Notes: a model not told the origin generated them from the sequence alone. DNA of 64,000 bases from Struthidea cinerea (GCA_013397865.1 VZTI01005021.1:747-64746), one strand, 5' to 3'. Counted from the first letter of the stretch, positions 50,300-62,762 are shown. Numbers and translations: made by a program.

Positions 50300-50511
50300 T
50301 ATAATAAGATGGTTTGAGTTGGAAAGGACCTTACAGATCATCTCGTTCCACCCTCCTACCATGGGCAGGGACACCTCTCTCTAGACCACATTGCTCCAAG
50401 CCCCATCCAGCCTGGCTTTGAACACTTCCAGGGATGGGGCAGCCACAGATCCTCTGGACAACATCTACCATGCCTTACCACCCTCACAGCCAAAATTTTC
50501 TTTTCCTAATA
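50300..50511 (-). mobile_element. CR1 LINE 3' fragment, reverse (left part, split by LTR)
   Basis: The + strand shows AAGATGGTTTGAGTTGGAAA, GGACCTTACAGATCATCTCG, CCATGGGCAGGGACACCTCT, GGGATGGGGCAGCCACAGAT and ACCACCCTCACAGCCAAAAT, then TTTTCCTAATA. There the LTR interrupts it. It resumes at 51012. Confidence 0.93.
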
Positions 50512-51011
50512 TGTGTCTTTGTCTGTCTGCCGTGGCTGGCTAGTTCGGGGGTGAGATCCCGAGCTAGCACAGCAAAATAGCAGATTTTAGACCACACTTT
50601 AAAAGCCGGCCAAGCTGTCTGTAATTTCCCTTTCTCTGGCTACTGGTTCCTCTTGGTGAGCAGCTGAATCCACAGGGATTTGGGTTTGACCCCCTTGGAC
50701 CCAGGGAACAAAGGAAGGCGAGAACGGAGACGCTGGAGGAAGCTGGAGGTGTTTATTCGCTCGTCCCCGGCAGCAGTCTGGCTGGAAGCTGCTCGATTCT
50801 CCCGGGTCCAGGGACTGGGGGCGGGGCTTACAGCAACAGCCAATGGGGAGGGAAAGAACCCGGGGTCAAACCAAAACCCTTGGCACCGTGGGGGGGAAGG
50901 GAGAAACCAATACACATTTGTATAGAGATATCATAAACCGAGGGGGTTCTCCCAGGCGCAGGTCTGTCCCCCCACACCCAAGGCTGGCAGGTTTGCTGGG
51001 ACAACCCAACA
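50512..51011 (-). mobile_element. Complete 500-bp retroviral LTR nested in CR1, 6-bp TSD
   Basis: The element begins TGTGTC and ends CCAACA. It is flanked by CTAATA at 50506-50511 and 51012-51017, a 6-bp target duplication typical of ERVK/beta-like integrases. Removing it and one CTAATA restores a normal reverse CR1 (TTTTCCTAATATCCTATCC). The minus strand carries AATAAA (TTTATT on + at 50752-50757), and GC boxes and CCAAT-type motifs are present around 50817-50845. It is GC-rich and looks younger than its CR1 host. No internal viral genes are present, so it is a solo LTR. Open frames inside are incidental. Confidence 0.92.
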
Positions 51012-51108
51012 CTAATATCCTATCCAAACCTGTGCTTTTTCTGTGTGAAGCTTTTCCACCTTGTTCTGTCACTCCAGGTCCATGTACAAAGTACCACTCC
51101 AGCTCTCT
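51012..51108 (-). mobile_element. CR1 LINE 3' fragment, reverse (right part)
   Basis: This part continues the CR1 interrupted at 50511: TAATATCCTATCCAAACCTG, GTTCTGTCACTCCAGGTCCA and TGTACAAAGTACCACTCCAG. It ends at a CTAT/CTGT microsatellite. Confidence 0.88.
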
Positions 51109-51111
51109 TCT

Positions 51112-51146
51112 ACCTATCTATGTATCTATCTGTCTGTCTGTCTATC
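51112..51146. repeat. CTAT/CTGT microsatellite
   Basis: Imperfect CTAT, GTAT and CTGT tetranucleotides directly after the split CR1. Confidence 0.92.
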
Positions 51147-51297
51147 CCTCCTTTCCTATGTCGGTCTCATTTTACAACCGACTTTTCCTTCTTAGATCAT
51201 GACAGGAGTCTCAGCTTAATGGAAGATGGATATGCATGATAGAGATGCCAGTTCAGGGAGCTCAGTGGCGTGGTATGCATCCAGTGTTTTACAGAGC

Positions 51298-51896
51298 AAC
51301 TCATTCTAGTTTGAAAACAAATCAGTGGGAGGCACCAAGTCAGAATAACAATTTAATAGGGAAATAATAATAATTATTTAAAAAAAGGTAAAGGCAGGAA
51401 AAAAACCAGTGGGTTAAACTGTCAGAGTCAGGATACAACCTGACACCCTGTTGATCAGGGTGGCGGTAGCAGTACAATAAGATGGTGGCTGCAGTCCTGC
51501 TGTAGTGGTGGATGTGGCTCTGTCGAAGCGGTGGTCCAGTCGAAGGGTCTGCTCTTCCTCAGAAGGTCCAGTGGTGGCTGTGTAGCTCCTGTCCTCTGGG
51601 AAATCCAGTGGAAAGGGTGTCTGTGGTGTCCAGAGTCTCAGATTATATCCAGGATGGAATGCTTGGTTCCTCCTTCTGGGTGGAGCATCTCACAATGGGA
51701 TGATGAGTCATGAGGCCAGGTGTTGATGGGCTCATTAACAGAAGATAGTCCGGGGGGAGTTATCTCTGAGTCATGGCAAGGCGTTGATGGGCCATTAACA
51801 GAAAGATAGTCCAGAGGGAGGAGGCCAGGAAACACTGCCCCACCTGGTTTTAACAACTCATGAGAATGGTAATAGAATGCACTGCAACCCAGGACA
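51298..51896 (-). mobile_element. Endogenous retrovirus LTR, reverse
   Basis: The minus strand starts TGTCCTGGGTTGCAGTGCAT at 51896, a familiar bird LTR start. It continues through CAACTCATGAGAATGG (on +), a pair of internal repeats (GTTGATGGGC...TTAACAGAA...GATAGTCC, near 51722 and 51784), and a reverse ATTAAA (TTTAAT, 51352-51357). It ends near CTAGTTTGAAAACAAATCAG on +. The left boundary is approximate and no target duplication was found, so that end may be eroded. Open frames inside are incidental. Confidence 0.8.
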
Positions 51897-52994
51897 CTTA
51901 TTGCAAAGGTGGTTTTTTGAGTACCTTTTTCACCTGTAGTTGTTTATTTGTTCCAGACGTGCTGTGGAGTGAAGTGTAAGGTGCAGTGCGTTTTTGGAAA
52001 GATGTGAAAGCACTTTCTCCTGAGAAGTACAAACATTTATTGTCAGCCTCTCTCCTTTTGCCCAAAGGATATCGTCTCACCTGTTCTCACTCTTTGCGAT
52101 GTATGTACAACCTTTGGCAAGTGGAGAACATATCAGTGCAAAAAACCCCACAACCAACGCACTCTGTGACACTGAATTCCCTGATCCTCAGAAATCAGGC
52201 AATAGCAGCATTTCTCCTGCCGCATTTGTGAATAGCTGCTGTTTGGATGAATAGCCTGGACATTTTGCCTTATGGGTAATGATATAGGTTAGCTGTTCTG
52301 AAATGTTCAGGCAGATTCCAACTATTCTTCCCTTTGAAAAAGAAAGAATAATGGAAAAGAATAGAAAAGAAATATGGAATAAAGAGGTTTTCCTTCTCTT
52401 AGAAATGTAATCAGCACAGGGTGCAAAAGAAATTCCAATTACTGCATCCAAGATAACAGTAGAAAGCCTCGAATAATTAAATGATTATTGTATACTCGGG
52501 TTTCGATGGGACTGGTAATTCACAAAACTTTTTTCAATTATTTTAATTCCTAAGGTGGAAAAAGCAAAAATTGAAAAGCAAATTGAAAATCCCATTAACC
52601 ACTCTGGCTATCTTTGCACCTACACAGGCACATGACTGGATTCCTTTGCAACCGCAGATGTTTTGAGACAAAAGGACATCTGTAGAGAGTGACTGCCAGA
52701 AAAACACGGTTGTCTGTTCATGTGAAATAGGCCAGGCAATTAGTAAAAAGCTCAGAGATCACTTTAAAAGCTATCTAACCCTATAACTAATGTTCCCTTG
52801 ACTATTAATGGCTCACCTGGGACCATGCCCTGCCAATATGTTTATTTGATAGTTTGCTGCCTATTGCAATAGGTAGGTATGGCTGGAAAATTTCTACTTC
52901 AAATGGATTTTTTTTACATCCACTGAGATTTGCATTTCTTTTTTTTTTAAATGGTTCACCTCCTTTCACAATATTAACACGAAATTTTCCGTCA

Positions 52995-53098
52995 GAAAGT
53001 GAAAATAATTCTATTTTTAGTATTTGGGGGAAATGGATTATCAATTAACAGCATTTACCAAAAACCATTGCTTTGGAAATTTGTTTGGAAATGAAAGT
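52995..53098 (+). repeat. Local imperfect duplication, copy A
   Basis: It begins GAAAGTGAAAATAATTCTAT and contains ATTGCTTTGGAAATTTGTTT followed by GGAAA. The same ordered blocks recur at 53459-53562. Identity is high at both ends and lower in the middle. Confidence 0.88.
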
Positions 53099-53458
53099 AG
53101 CAAATTCTAGCCAGATATACTTATGACTGAATCATGCAATTTCAAACACTGCAAACATTATGAACTTGACAGAAAGCTCATCAAAGTAAATGAAAGGAAT
53201 TCCAGTGACTTTCATCACCCTCTGTGCCTGGCAGTAAAAAGCTTCAGATTCAAGCCCAAATATGTTACAACAATTGGTAGTTATGCCATGATCTGTGGAG
53301 CCTATTGTGATGAGATGCTTTTTCCACCATCTCAGGTTTAGACTGAAATCTATAATGTCTTTTCAAAGAGCACTTCGAGATCATGGAAATCTGTAATACC
53401 ACAGAAAAGAATCCAACAATGCTTCATTAACCAACATGAAACAGGATGATAGTACCAT

Positions 53459-53562
53459 AAAAGTGAAAATAATTCTATTTATAGTATTTTGAGAAATTGG
53501 ATTTACTATGAACATATTTTACCAAAATAAGATTGCTTTGGAAATTTGTTTGGAAACCAAAG
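53459..53562 (+). repeat. Local imperfect duplication, copy B
   Basis: It begins AAAAGTGAAAATAATTCTAT and ends with ATTGCTTTGGAAATTTGTTT then GGAAA. It lies 463-464 bp after copy A in the same orientation. No known repeat family was recognised. Confidence 0.88.
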
Positions 53563-54965
53563 TTATACATTCTGTAATATATTTCAAATAAAATATATAG
53601 TAATATATTTAAATGGGTTACTTTATATTTTATTTTATAAAAAGTAATAAAGTATTTTATAGAGAAAGTCCTTTGCTGTATAGAACTCACCCTTTCAAGT
53701 ACATTTGTCCCCTGAGAATCTAAAAGACCAAAGACTTGTAAAGAAAGAGAGGGATAAACAGCAAAGTCATTCAGCAAACATTCAGCCAGCAGCACTGAAA
53801 GACCTTAGGAGCAGGAGAAAATTCCACTGGCACAAAATTCCACTGGTATACTGGCACAAAACTTGAAGGGCCTGATTCTTTTCTCAGGAATCCTTGGGAA
53901 CACTTCCACTGACTTTGGTGGCACCACAGCTAATGGGAAATTATTATGGAAAGAAGAAAATCAGAGTCCAGGCTTGTCAACCTGACAGCTTTCATAGCCA
54001 CTTAATTGTTAACATGTACAAGAGAAACTACTCTTTTAAAAATAGTTAAATGAGCTCCTGAAAGCACCTAAAATCTCTTACCAAGGTTTATCTAAAACAT
54101 TCATACAGAAGAAAAACAATAATCTATTTAGTAGTTTTACAAAAATGATATCTTGGATGACTGACTTTTATGATGACTTGAGTTTTCTTCTTTCAGTCCT
54201 AAGACTAATTACATTTTAGACAGGGACATTGATTAGATAATGCCACCCAAGCACCAGTTCTTAATGATGCAAAACGTGAGCCTCAGAACTAAATTGTGTT
54301 TTCAAAAATCATTGTGCCCACCGGGCCTCTATATCCCTACCCTGTCAGTCCCATCTTCTGCAGCTTGAGGCAAGCAATAGTGTTTCTTTGTTATCTTAAT
54401 ATGGAGGAAACAAGGAATAGAAAAACAGAGGGAACTATTCCACTGAATTTAAAGGAAGAGATTGTAAAGGGATTTTGAAAAAAAGAGGTAGAGATAAGTA
54501 ATAATGGGAAAAAAAAAATCAAAGAAAATGTGATATTTTGATTAACTATTTAGGGTTGTTATAGTCTCATTTCTACCTTCTCACCTGCTCAGCAGACATG
54601 GGAATTTTTTTTTTTTTCCCCATCCCTCTTTCACTACTCCAAATGTGTAATAATTCTTTATTTCACCACATGTTAAACAACTTAATGAGGATTGAAATAA
54701 CATGCAGAGCTTAGCATATTACATGTGCTTAAAGGGCCTAGGGTAATAAAAATGCTGGGCTTGGGCTAGGGCCAGAAAAAGCACTTGCAGCTAGGTTTAA
54801 TTATTAAATGTTTGAGACATTGGCTGTTCTCCAGGTTTTTTTTTTTTTTAATTCAATGTGGGTTTATTTCCTTCTGATTGTTTTTAATTCAGTGTATTTT
54901 GTGAAAACATAATAGTCATTGGAGTGACTTTGTGCATGCTAAGAAGGAGCTACCAATTCACAGTT

Positions 54966-55225
54966 GACAGAGAATCCTAAAAAGGCTTGGGCTGGAAGAG
55001 ACTTTAAAGCCCATCTCGTTCCATCCGCTGCCATGGCCAGGGACACCTTCCACGACCCCAGGTTGCTCCAAACCCTGTCCAACCTGGCCTTGGACTCTCC
55101 CAGGGATGGAGCAGCCACAGCTTCTCTGGACAACCTGTGCCAGGGCCTCAGCACCCTCACAGGGAAGGATTTCTTCCTAATAATCCACCTACCCCTGCCC
55201 TCTGTCAGTTTGAAGCCATTACATT
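54966..55225 (-). mobile_element. CR1 LINE 3' fragment, reverse
   Basis: The + strand shows GGCTGGAAGAGACTTTAAAG, CCCATCTCGTTCCATCCGCT, CCATGGCCAGGGACACCTTC, GATGGAGCAGCCACAGCTTC, TCTCTGGACAACCTGTGCCA and CTCTGTCAGTTTGAAGCCAT. Open frames on both strands here derive from the repeat. Confidence 0.93.
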
Positions 55226-55517
55226 AAAGCCATTGAAGCCAGCATTAGCAAAACCATGATTCTTCAATTCGAAAAGCAAAACTGCAAGAAGGTCTGACTT
55301 TTTCATGGAAAAATGGGGTGGGGATCTACCTCAGAACTCAGGATACCTTCTAGAAATGATGAGGGTAAGGGGAGTTGAACTCACACAGAATAAATGTGTT
55401 CTTTTCTGTTCTTCTCCTGTTCAGAACTATTTTTTTTTGCCTTCAAAGTGAGCAGTTGTAATAGTCCACATCATCTTGCTTTGAAATGCAAAGTGAAAGA
55501 GCCTCGCTCTAAGGGAA

Positions 55518-55545
55518 AGTGACACCAAAAGTGACACCAAAAGTG
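55518..55545. repeat. 13-bp tandem duplication
   Basis: AGTGACACCAAAA occurs twice head to tail, followed by AGTGAG. Confidence 0.85.
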
Positions 55546-58500
55546 AGCTCTACTTCTCAATAGTATATTTTTTTCAGTGACTGATATTTATTTTTTTACC
55601 ACTGTCACTTGTTCATGTAGAGAAGATAGATTCACTGAATAAAAAATAGAATTATAGAACTCAAGTTATAGCTTGGCAAAACACATGAGCAAATTTATTA
55701 CGGTTTAACAGCATGTCTTTGCTTCCTTTATGAAGAATTATAGAGCCCAGAAAGTAAAGGCGAATGTATTTCCAAATCATAACTAATTCCATAATTGGAG
55801 AAGCAACGATTTTTATCTAATATTTGCCTTGGTCATATTAATTATTAAGTAAGTGCTAATTAATTAATTAATGAAAAAAAAATCTTTCAGCAAAGAAAAA
55901 ATATCACATGAATAAATCTATCACCTGAAACCAAACCTTAGTAGAAAACAATTTACAAAAAATCCATTTCCTAAAAATGATTACATGGGTTGCTCAGCCT
56001 CTCCATTAAAAAGAAATGAATGCCAATTCTGTTGAAATGAAAGGGATCCATTTTTGGTTTGATGAATAGTTTGATTCATGCTGCAAATATGAAAGAACAT
56101 CTGAAAAATGTTTTATATATAAGGTGACAATTTTAGTTAATGCGGCTTGGAAACTTGCCTGAAGAAGAATATACACAAGATAAAGTTATGTGTAGATATA
56201 TTTTAAAATATATAGATACACAGTTTTAAATTAATTCCTTCTTCATTTATTTTAAGTACTAGTAGAAAGAACAAAAAGAAGAAAAATATCATAGCAAGGT
56301 TACTGTAAGCATCTCTCCATGGCATAATATAGAGATCCCAGACCTCACATAAAATAACAGAAATTGTGCAGATGAGAAGTATGGGGATAATTTGTAGGCC
56401 AGAAACAGTTTAGTCTCTGTAAGACACTGCTCAAAGCACTAATTAGTCTTGCTTAACTACGCTGTGCTCAGAACTGTGTTGATAGAGCCATACCCTTTCC
56501 AGCTCTGGAGTTAACTCCAAGGAGCTAGGATGGGCGTTTCTGAACTGCAAGACACAAGTCTTACATCAGGCACTGTCAGCCAGTTCTCCTCGTGGCACAG
56601 CCCAGATGATGTGACCTTGCAAGGCAGACCATGCTCTCCGACAGTGCCCACCAGCACAGTTCAGGGACATCAGCAAAACAGATAATGAACTTGCTTTCAG
56701 GAGAGATCAAATCTTCAAACAGCTTCCAGTCAGAAGTGAATTTTTCTGCATGTACCAGTCCTCAGTGAATTTATCTCATAGGAGTCCATTCAAACTCTTT
56801 TTAGGTTAAAGCAATGTTTTTAACATAATAATTGTCCTGGTTTAATTTGTTGTTTTCTGTGTGCCTTTTGAAAGTGAGGAATTTTTCTTCATTCATCTTG
56901 TTCTTCCTACCACTCATATTTCTATACATTTCTTTCTGTAATAACATTAAATAAACTTTTTTTTTCAAATAAAAAATGCAAAGACACATCAGATAATAGA
57001 AACTGTATCATTGCCTTAGCAAATTATCAGGCTTTTCAGAAATGTCTACTTTGGGGCCACTTAAGACTTATGAAAAAAATGTAGGCTCCATGATTCTCAG
57101 AAACAAAAAAAAAAAAGTAATGTTGGTGGTATATTAAATAATAATGTAGGCATTAGGTTAGAATTAAAGATTAGCCATACATGAGAAAAGAAAGGAAGAA
57201 AACACAACCAGTTTCTTGTAGATTGTGTCAGGAGAATCTAGAAAAAACACACTTAGTAATAAATGAAGTATTTAATGACAGAATACTTTGTCCCAGTGTT
57301 CTGTTTCATAGTTTGGAAACAGAGAAATTAATAAAATGCATTAGAACGTATTACTTGCTGTTACTGAGATGTGATGAAGTGTAAGTAGCAGTTGAAATAT
57401 GAACCTCTGGGCTGCAGGCTACCAGAGCCCTTTGTCTCTTCTGCATATTTCAGTCTTTCTGACTCCTCTTGTTTTTCCAGCTTTACTTTTCACATCAGCA
57501 ATTTTGTTTGAACTGCCTGCTTCCAAGCACATTTTCCAATGGTTTCCGACTTCCATCACATGCTTCTTGGTCGTTCTCTGTCATTGTTACTAATAAGTCT
57601 TCAGAATTTTCATTCCCCTTACTGATGCTTTGCCATCAGTCTTCTCCTGCCATTTATTTTGTATTGCTTCCTCTACCTTTTGTTTGTGGATTTTTTTTTT
57701 TTGCTCATGTCCATACACCTTCCCAGATAAAGACACCAGTTTAACTGGATGTGAAAGGAGGCAGAGAGGGGATTGCTCAGCTCCTCTGAGTCCTCCAACT
57801 CTGCAGAGAATGGAAAACTTTTTCCTGTGGTTTCCATTCAGGAATTTCCTGTACATAGCACAGTAGATACCAAATCACTTCTATTCTCTCCTGAAAAGGG
57901 ACAAGCCAGGGAATAGATCTCACTACTGACACCATACAAGAGAACAGAATGGCATATATTGTGAGAGAAAATAATCCTCAGTGTAAGAGGATCTCACTTT
58001 CATTCAAAATAACAGGATACTGGGCCATTTCCTTGAGAACCTATTTTAACTCAAATCTGTAAACGTATTCCTGTGCCACAATGGGAGCCATTCATTCTGA
58101 TCCTCCGAGGACATCGAAATGTATTATTGGTGTTTGAATGCAATATGTGTCACAAAAGGTTAGCCTTTCATTTCTTATTGTCCTCCATACCATGTCATGC
58201 TTCATCACAGAACATGCTGTCAATAGGCGTAGTATCAAAAGACAAGCTGATGCGGTGTGACAGGATGGGCAGAGGTCACTTTGATACTACATGATGTAGC
58301 TTTCCAGAAATGTGCCAGAAATGCCATAGTCTTAATAATTTTTAAGCTTTCTGCTGTCATATAATTTTATGTAGCTGAGCCACCTCTTCATCCCCATATC
58401 TTTGTGATATGCTCTGTACTATTTCGCTCTGTTCTCCTGAGGTGTCTCAGGCATTTAGACCTTCTCATTTACAGAGAAAAAGGTGCAAAAGCCCCTCTAG

Positions 58501-60063
58501 TCATTTGAGAGCCCCCATGAGAGTCTTTTAATGCTGTGCAGAGCAAAGGTGATAGACATAGCCTTATTTCAACAGCACTTTGTATGGCTTCTTGCAAATA
58601 TATGAAGAAATTGCATTATTCATATCTGTTGATTTCCAGCATATTTATTTCCATCATCTACCCAGTATTAGGATCTGGCTATAGGCATTTGGATCATGGT
58701 ACAGTATTTTTTAAAGGTGAGTGTAACTAATTCCCTCATTTTCTTATTACCTTGCAGTCCATTATTCAATGTATCATGTGCTCTGTACCTACCGTATCTA
58801 CATAAAATGGGGAGAAGTTATCTGTTTGTGACAGCTGAGCATATGTGGATTTAGTGAGTTATAAACTCTAAAATAAGAAGTCAGGTTTCTTTAAAGGGGA
58901 ATAACTGTTAGGCAGTGGTTCAATCATGCATTTAAATTCAATGGAATTCTTGATTGCTTTTCTGCTCAATGGAAATGGGCATTAGCTGGGTAGACACTTT
59001 CAAATGTTTCTTTTTATTCATTTTTTGTGACTGTTCTCCAGTAATGCTGCTAGAGAGGTATTCAAGAAAAAAAAATATAAATAGAATCAAAAACTGAAGT
59101 AGGCAACCACGGAGAAAAATCTGTTTGCACCTGTGTGATCACTGCAAGAATGAGTTAATTCTGGGCTAGTTTTTCTCTTTCTAGTTACAATCTATGTCAA
59201 GTGAATAGATGAATTTTTCCCATTTTCACTTCTCATTACAGGGTTTGTCATGAAAAGTGAGTTACCACAGGATTTTATTGCCTGATATATTTGGTGAATT
59301 ATGACTGTGCAGAGGACATTTAAACTCTTTCAATAGTGTGTGACTTGTTTGACTGACTGTTCCTGGCATGCAAGGACGTATAGAGGAATTCAGTACATTA
59401 TTTCCTTACATACAAAATCAAAGACGACTCTTTTCAATGAAGCAAAGAACAAAGCTAGATCATGTTCAAGTGCACATTGCAATTAGACAATGCTGTCCCT
59501 GAGCAGTAATCTTGAAAAAATAAAGTAAAAACTAATGCTGCAAGTCATGATTGCAGAAGTCTTTAGCACAGTTAAAACATTTGGCCTGTAAAAGCATTTG
59601 CTTTTACTTTGCCTGAGTTCTGACCTCCAGGGTGATGTTCCTCTACAAAACCTTTGGTCCTTGCATTGAAAATGTTAACAAGTAAAGGGAGTATTTTTCC
59701 TTGAGAGAAACATTGTCAATTGGCAGTTTTCAGATAATGTCATATGTCGCAAGGGCCATCACCTTCTTCTTTTCTTCTATTGCCAGGATATTTCCCAGAA
59801 CATTATCCAATTACAGTAATTAGGAAGAGAAACAGAAGAAAGGAGATAGAACATTTTAATAGTCTGTATATTTTGGCTTTCCCCTGTCACTCATCTGCAG
59901 CTAGGCCCATATATTTGATACGTGGGAAGTGGGGAAGGGAGCATTGAGTTTACTTCATAAATGCTCAAGGAACACACATTTCCTTATGTCACACATTACA
60001 GATATTGCCAGATTACCAGATAATGTCTTCTCATGGTACTGCCACAATTGATAATAATGGCCT

Positions 60064-60089
60064 TTATATTAAATCTAGATTTAATATAA
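60064..60089. repeat. Perfect 26-bp palindrome
   Basis: Arms TTATATTAAAT and ATTTAATATAA flank the centre CTAG, with every position pairing. The sequence fits a cruciform or a dimer-binding site, but no factor is indicated. Confidence 0.97.
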
Positions 60090-61528
60090 GTTATAAATAT
60101 CCATTACGTGTTGCTAATAACTAAGTTATTGGACAGATGGGAGGAATGTTGTCCCAGTAAAAATGAAGACAGTCTGAAATTGCAGAGTCGCAGAAGGGCA
60201 ACAGAAGCACGCTAGATCAGTCAGTGCTGATAGAGGAGACCACAGCCATGGCTCCTCAGTAAACCCACATCTGGAACTTTGTTACTGATGAGGAATCTGC
60301 CAATGTTTGGAGGATGGTAAGATCATCCTTACCTGGCTGTGCAAGTCTACATTAAAAACATGCAGAATCTCCTTGTTTGAGGATCTGCATGCTGCTACAA
60401 AAACATAAAGCACACACATGTGGAGTACAGGTGAATATATATATATAGATACATGCACATGTGGACATATAAAATTTAATTTTATTAGTAGATACAGTTG
60501 AGGCCATGCTGTAATGTAATGCCATGGAATGAATAGGGCATTTCAGTGCTGGAAGCATGAACTTTCACAGTGAGGGATGAAGAACACAGCTATACCAAGA
60601 AAGAAAAGGTGACATGATCTGTTCACTGGCTCCACGGAAAATTGCCATGGTTCAGGCAAATATGTTCCCTTTAATCAAGATGGGCTTTATTTGCAGAATT
60701 GGCACACGCTCTCCACCAGCAGAACTGAGTTATTGCACTGGAGAAACCTTGCAGGCACTAGAAAGATGTTGTCTTTGTGATGTGTGGAAAACAAGAAGGA
60801 ATATTTTGTTAAAGAGTTGCAGATCCTTTGAAGAACTACCATCAAATGAGTACATTACCTTCACACAAATCTCTGCCTTTTTTTTACTGGAGAGAGTAAA
60901 CCCAGTGGTTAGCCTGTCTGAGGCTGCTCATGGGAGCAGTCCTGTTGGCTTTGCAGGACTAAGTTCTGTTTTACTGAGTAAAATTCACAGAACTGAAGTT
61001 TGTAAATTGGGCTCAAACAGTTTCATGAATATGGTTGTTCCAAAGAGAACCACCAGTAATTAGTCATCCATCCACACCCAAGAAAGCACACTGTAATTTC
61101 TTTAATCAATCCCAAACCAGGGAGTAGCACAGGCAAAAAACTTAATGTGTTTTAATCAAAGGCCACAATCCTCCAAATCTAATGCTATAAGGATGCTATC
61201 AGTCACCAACAATACTGCCTGCCAATTATGCACTGTGTTGAGGTACAAACAAATCATGTGTAAAAGCTACTAACATATTTATCATGGAATGAGGTCTGAA
61301 GGCAGATTTATATATAGCCAAAATGTTATTCCTTGCAATACAATCCATTAGCTGTGCATAAACTTGTTCAAGCAATTTAGACAATGTGAGTCACAGTGGA
61401 GGCCATAGCACTACCCCAGGGTAAAATGGTTCAGAGGCTGTTGTCACTCTGACCTTCATGTCCAGATGTAAACTGACTATTCATAATAACAAATTAATCG
61501 TGGGAAAGCCAGAGGAAGGGGGGGATGG

Positions 61529-61602
61529 CAATCAAAGTTGTTGTCATATTCTGAAATCCAAGTACAATCAAATTGGTTGTCATATTCCAAAATCCAAGTG
61601 CC
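61529..61602. repeat. Imperfect tandem duplication of about 38 bp
   Basis: The blocks CAATCAAAGTTGTTGTCATA and CAATCAAATTGGTTGTCATA each lead into TTCNNAAATCCAAGTR. The two copies differ by a handful of bases. Confidence 0.85.
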
Positions 61603-61781
61603 TCCATTCTGACCAGCCTTAAACAGCCCTGCTGGTTAGTGAAAAACGTATTAAAAAAATGTGGGACTAAGAAGATAAATTTATTTTGCTTTGTTTGATA
61701 GTGGAACATTGTAACTCTCTTATTCCATAGCAGGCAACTAGTCCTGCTGAAGTTCTTGGAACCACACCCATCAGTCAGCAC

Positions 61782-62757
61782 TGTCAGAGACTGAAATATT
61801 ACAGTTCATGACTTAAACATTTTCTTGAAGGACTTTTAAAACTGTATTACAAAAGCTGCAGAGAAGACCAACACATCCTGAATGGGGCCCTGACTGAGGC
61901 CTTACACCACTAGCTGATGAAGATAAGATAAAGCAACAACTCAGGGCTGGGTACATTCACAAAGCATAAGCTTAACACCTCCAAGGTGGAGACCACAGCC
62001 CCTGGGCTATGTGTGAGCCCCAGGCTCACACAGACCCTGGCACCAAAGGGTGGGGGAGGAAAGGTTTTGGGTATCTTGGAAAAGTCTCTGGTCAGAGGCG
62101 CAGTGACTGCCCATCCTCCACTGTGCAGAGGAGCCCAGCTGAGGGGTCCTCACTGGGGAAGGGGGAGAAAGCTTATCCACAGCAGAAGGGGGTGACACGG
62201 CCCATCAAAGGGGCCCCCCTGAAAGGGGTCCTCAGACCCTGCACCAGAGATGATGCAACAGACCCTCAGTGTTGCGAGGGACGGTGTGTCAAGCTAGACC
62301 CTGCAAGGGAGACACGAGGGCGTTCCCACCTGGCCCAAAGCATATATGAATCCACGGGATTCTGTGCTCTGCGGCGTGTGATGGCCTGTGGCTTGTGGCG
62401 GCGTGGCCACGGTGGCAACTGGGGACCCTCACCACCAGAAGACCAGATGGAGGGAGCAACGAGATGTCTTTGGGACCCTTGGATGGGTGATGTGCTTCCA
62501 CCTAACCCCTGTCACCACTCCCTGTCCCCCCAACCCACCACGCACACTTCTTTTTCTATTTCTTTCTTTCTTTTCTCTTTCCTTCTCTTTGCCTCTCTAC
62601 TGTTAAATAAAAGGCATCAACTTTTTGGCATCAACATTTAATCTCGTTTGGCTTTAATCTCATTTCTGGGAATATTTTGAACCTTCTAAATTCTTTCTAG
62701 TTTATGCACAGAGACTTAGCTTTCTTTGCTTTTCTGGGTTTAAACCTGATCATAACA
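61782..62757 (+). mobile_element. Complete 976-bp retroviral LTR, sense, 5-bp TSD
   Basis: The element starts TGTCAGAGACTG and ends GATCATAACA. Identical AGCAC copies flank it at 61777-61781 and 62758-62762. In the + direction it has a TATA-like CATATATG (62341-62348), a pyrimidine-rich tract (about 62548-62599) and AATAAA (62606-62611). This gives U3-R-U5 order and a sense orientation relative to RIT2. A 5-bp duplication suits ERVL- or ERV1-type elements. It is much more GC-rich than its surroundings. A 210-codon open frame (62009-62641) lies wholly within it and is not a gene. No internal viral genes follow, so it is a solo LTR. Confidence 0.87.
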
Positions 62758-62762
62758 AGCAC

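Larger units (their letters stand above)
51900..54965. other. Intronic stretch with a local duplication only
   Basis: No mobile element recognised. The paired copies at 52995 and 53459 are listed separately. Confidence 0.5.
55226..61527. other. Intronic stretch without recognised genes
   Basis: AT-rich sequence with short TTAA and A/T runs and a perfect palindrome at 60064. A 149-codon open frame at 60614-61063 (+) shows no family motif and is within chance for the window. Confidence 0.5.

Noticed and set aside
60614..61063. 149-codon open frame outside recognised repeats
   Set aside because: No domain, no splice or promoter context; about one frame of this length is expected by chance in a window this size.
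62009..62641. 210-codon open frame
   Set aside because: It lies entirely inside the LTR 61782-62757, crosses its TATA and AATAAA signals and has no protein-family motif.
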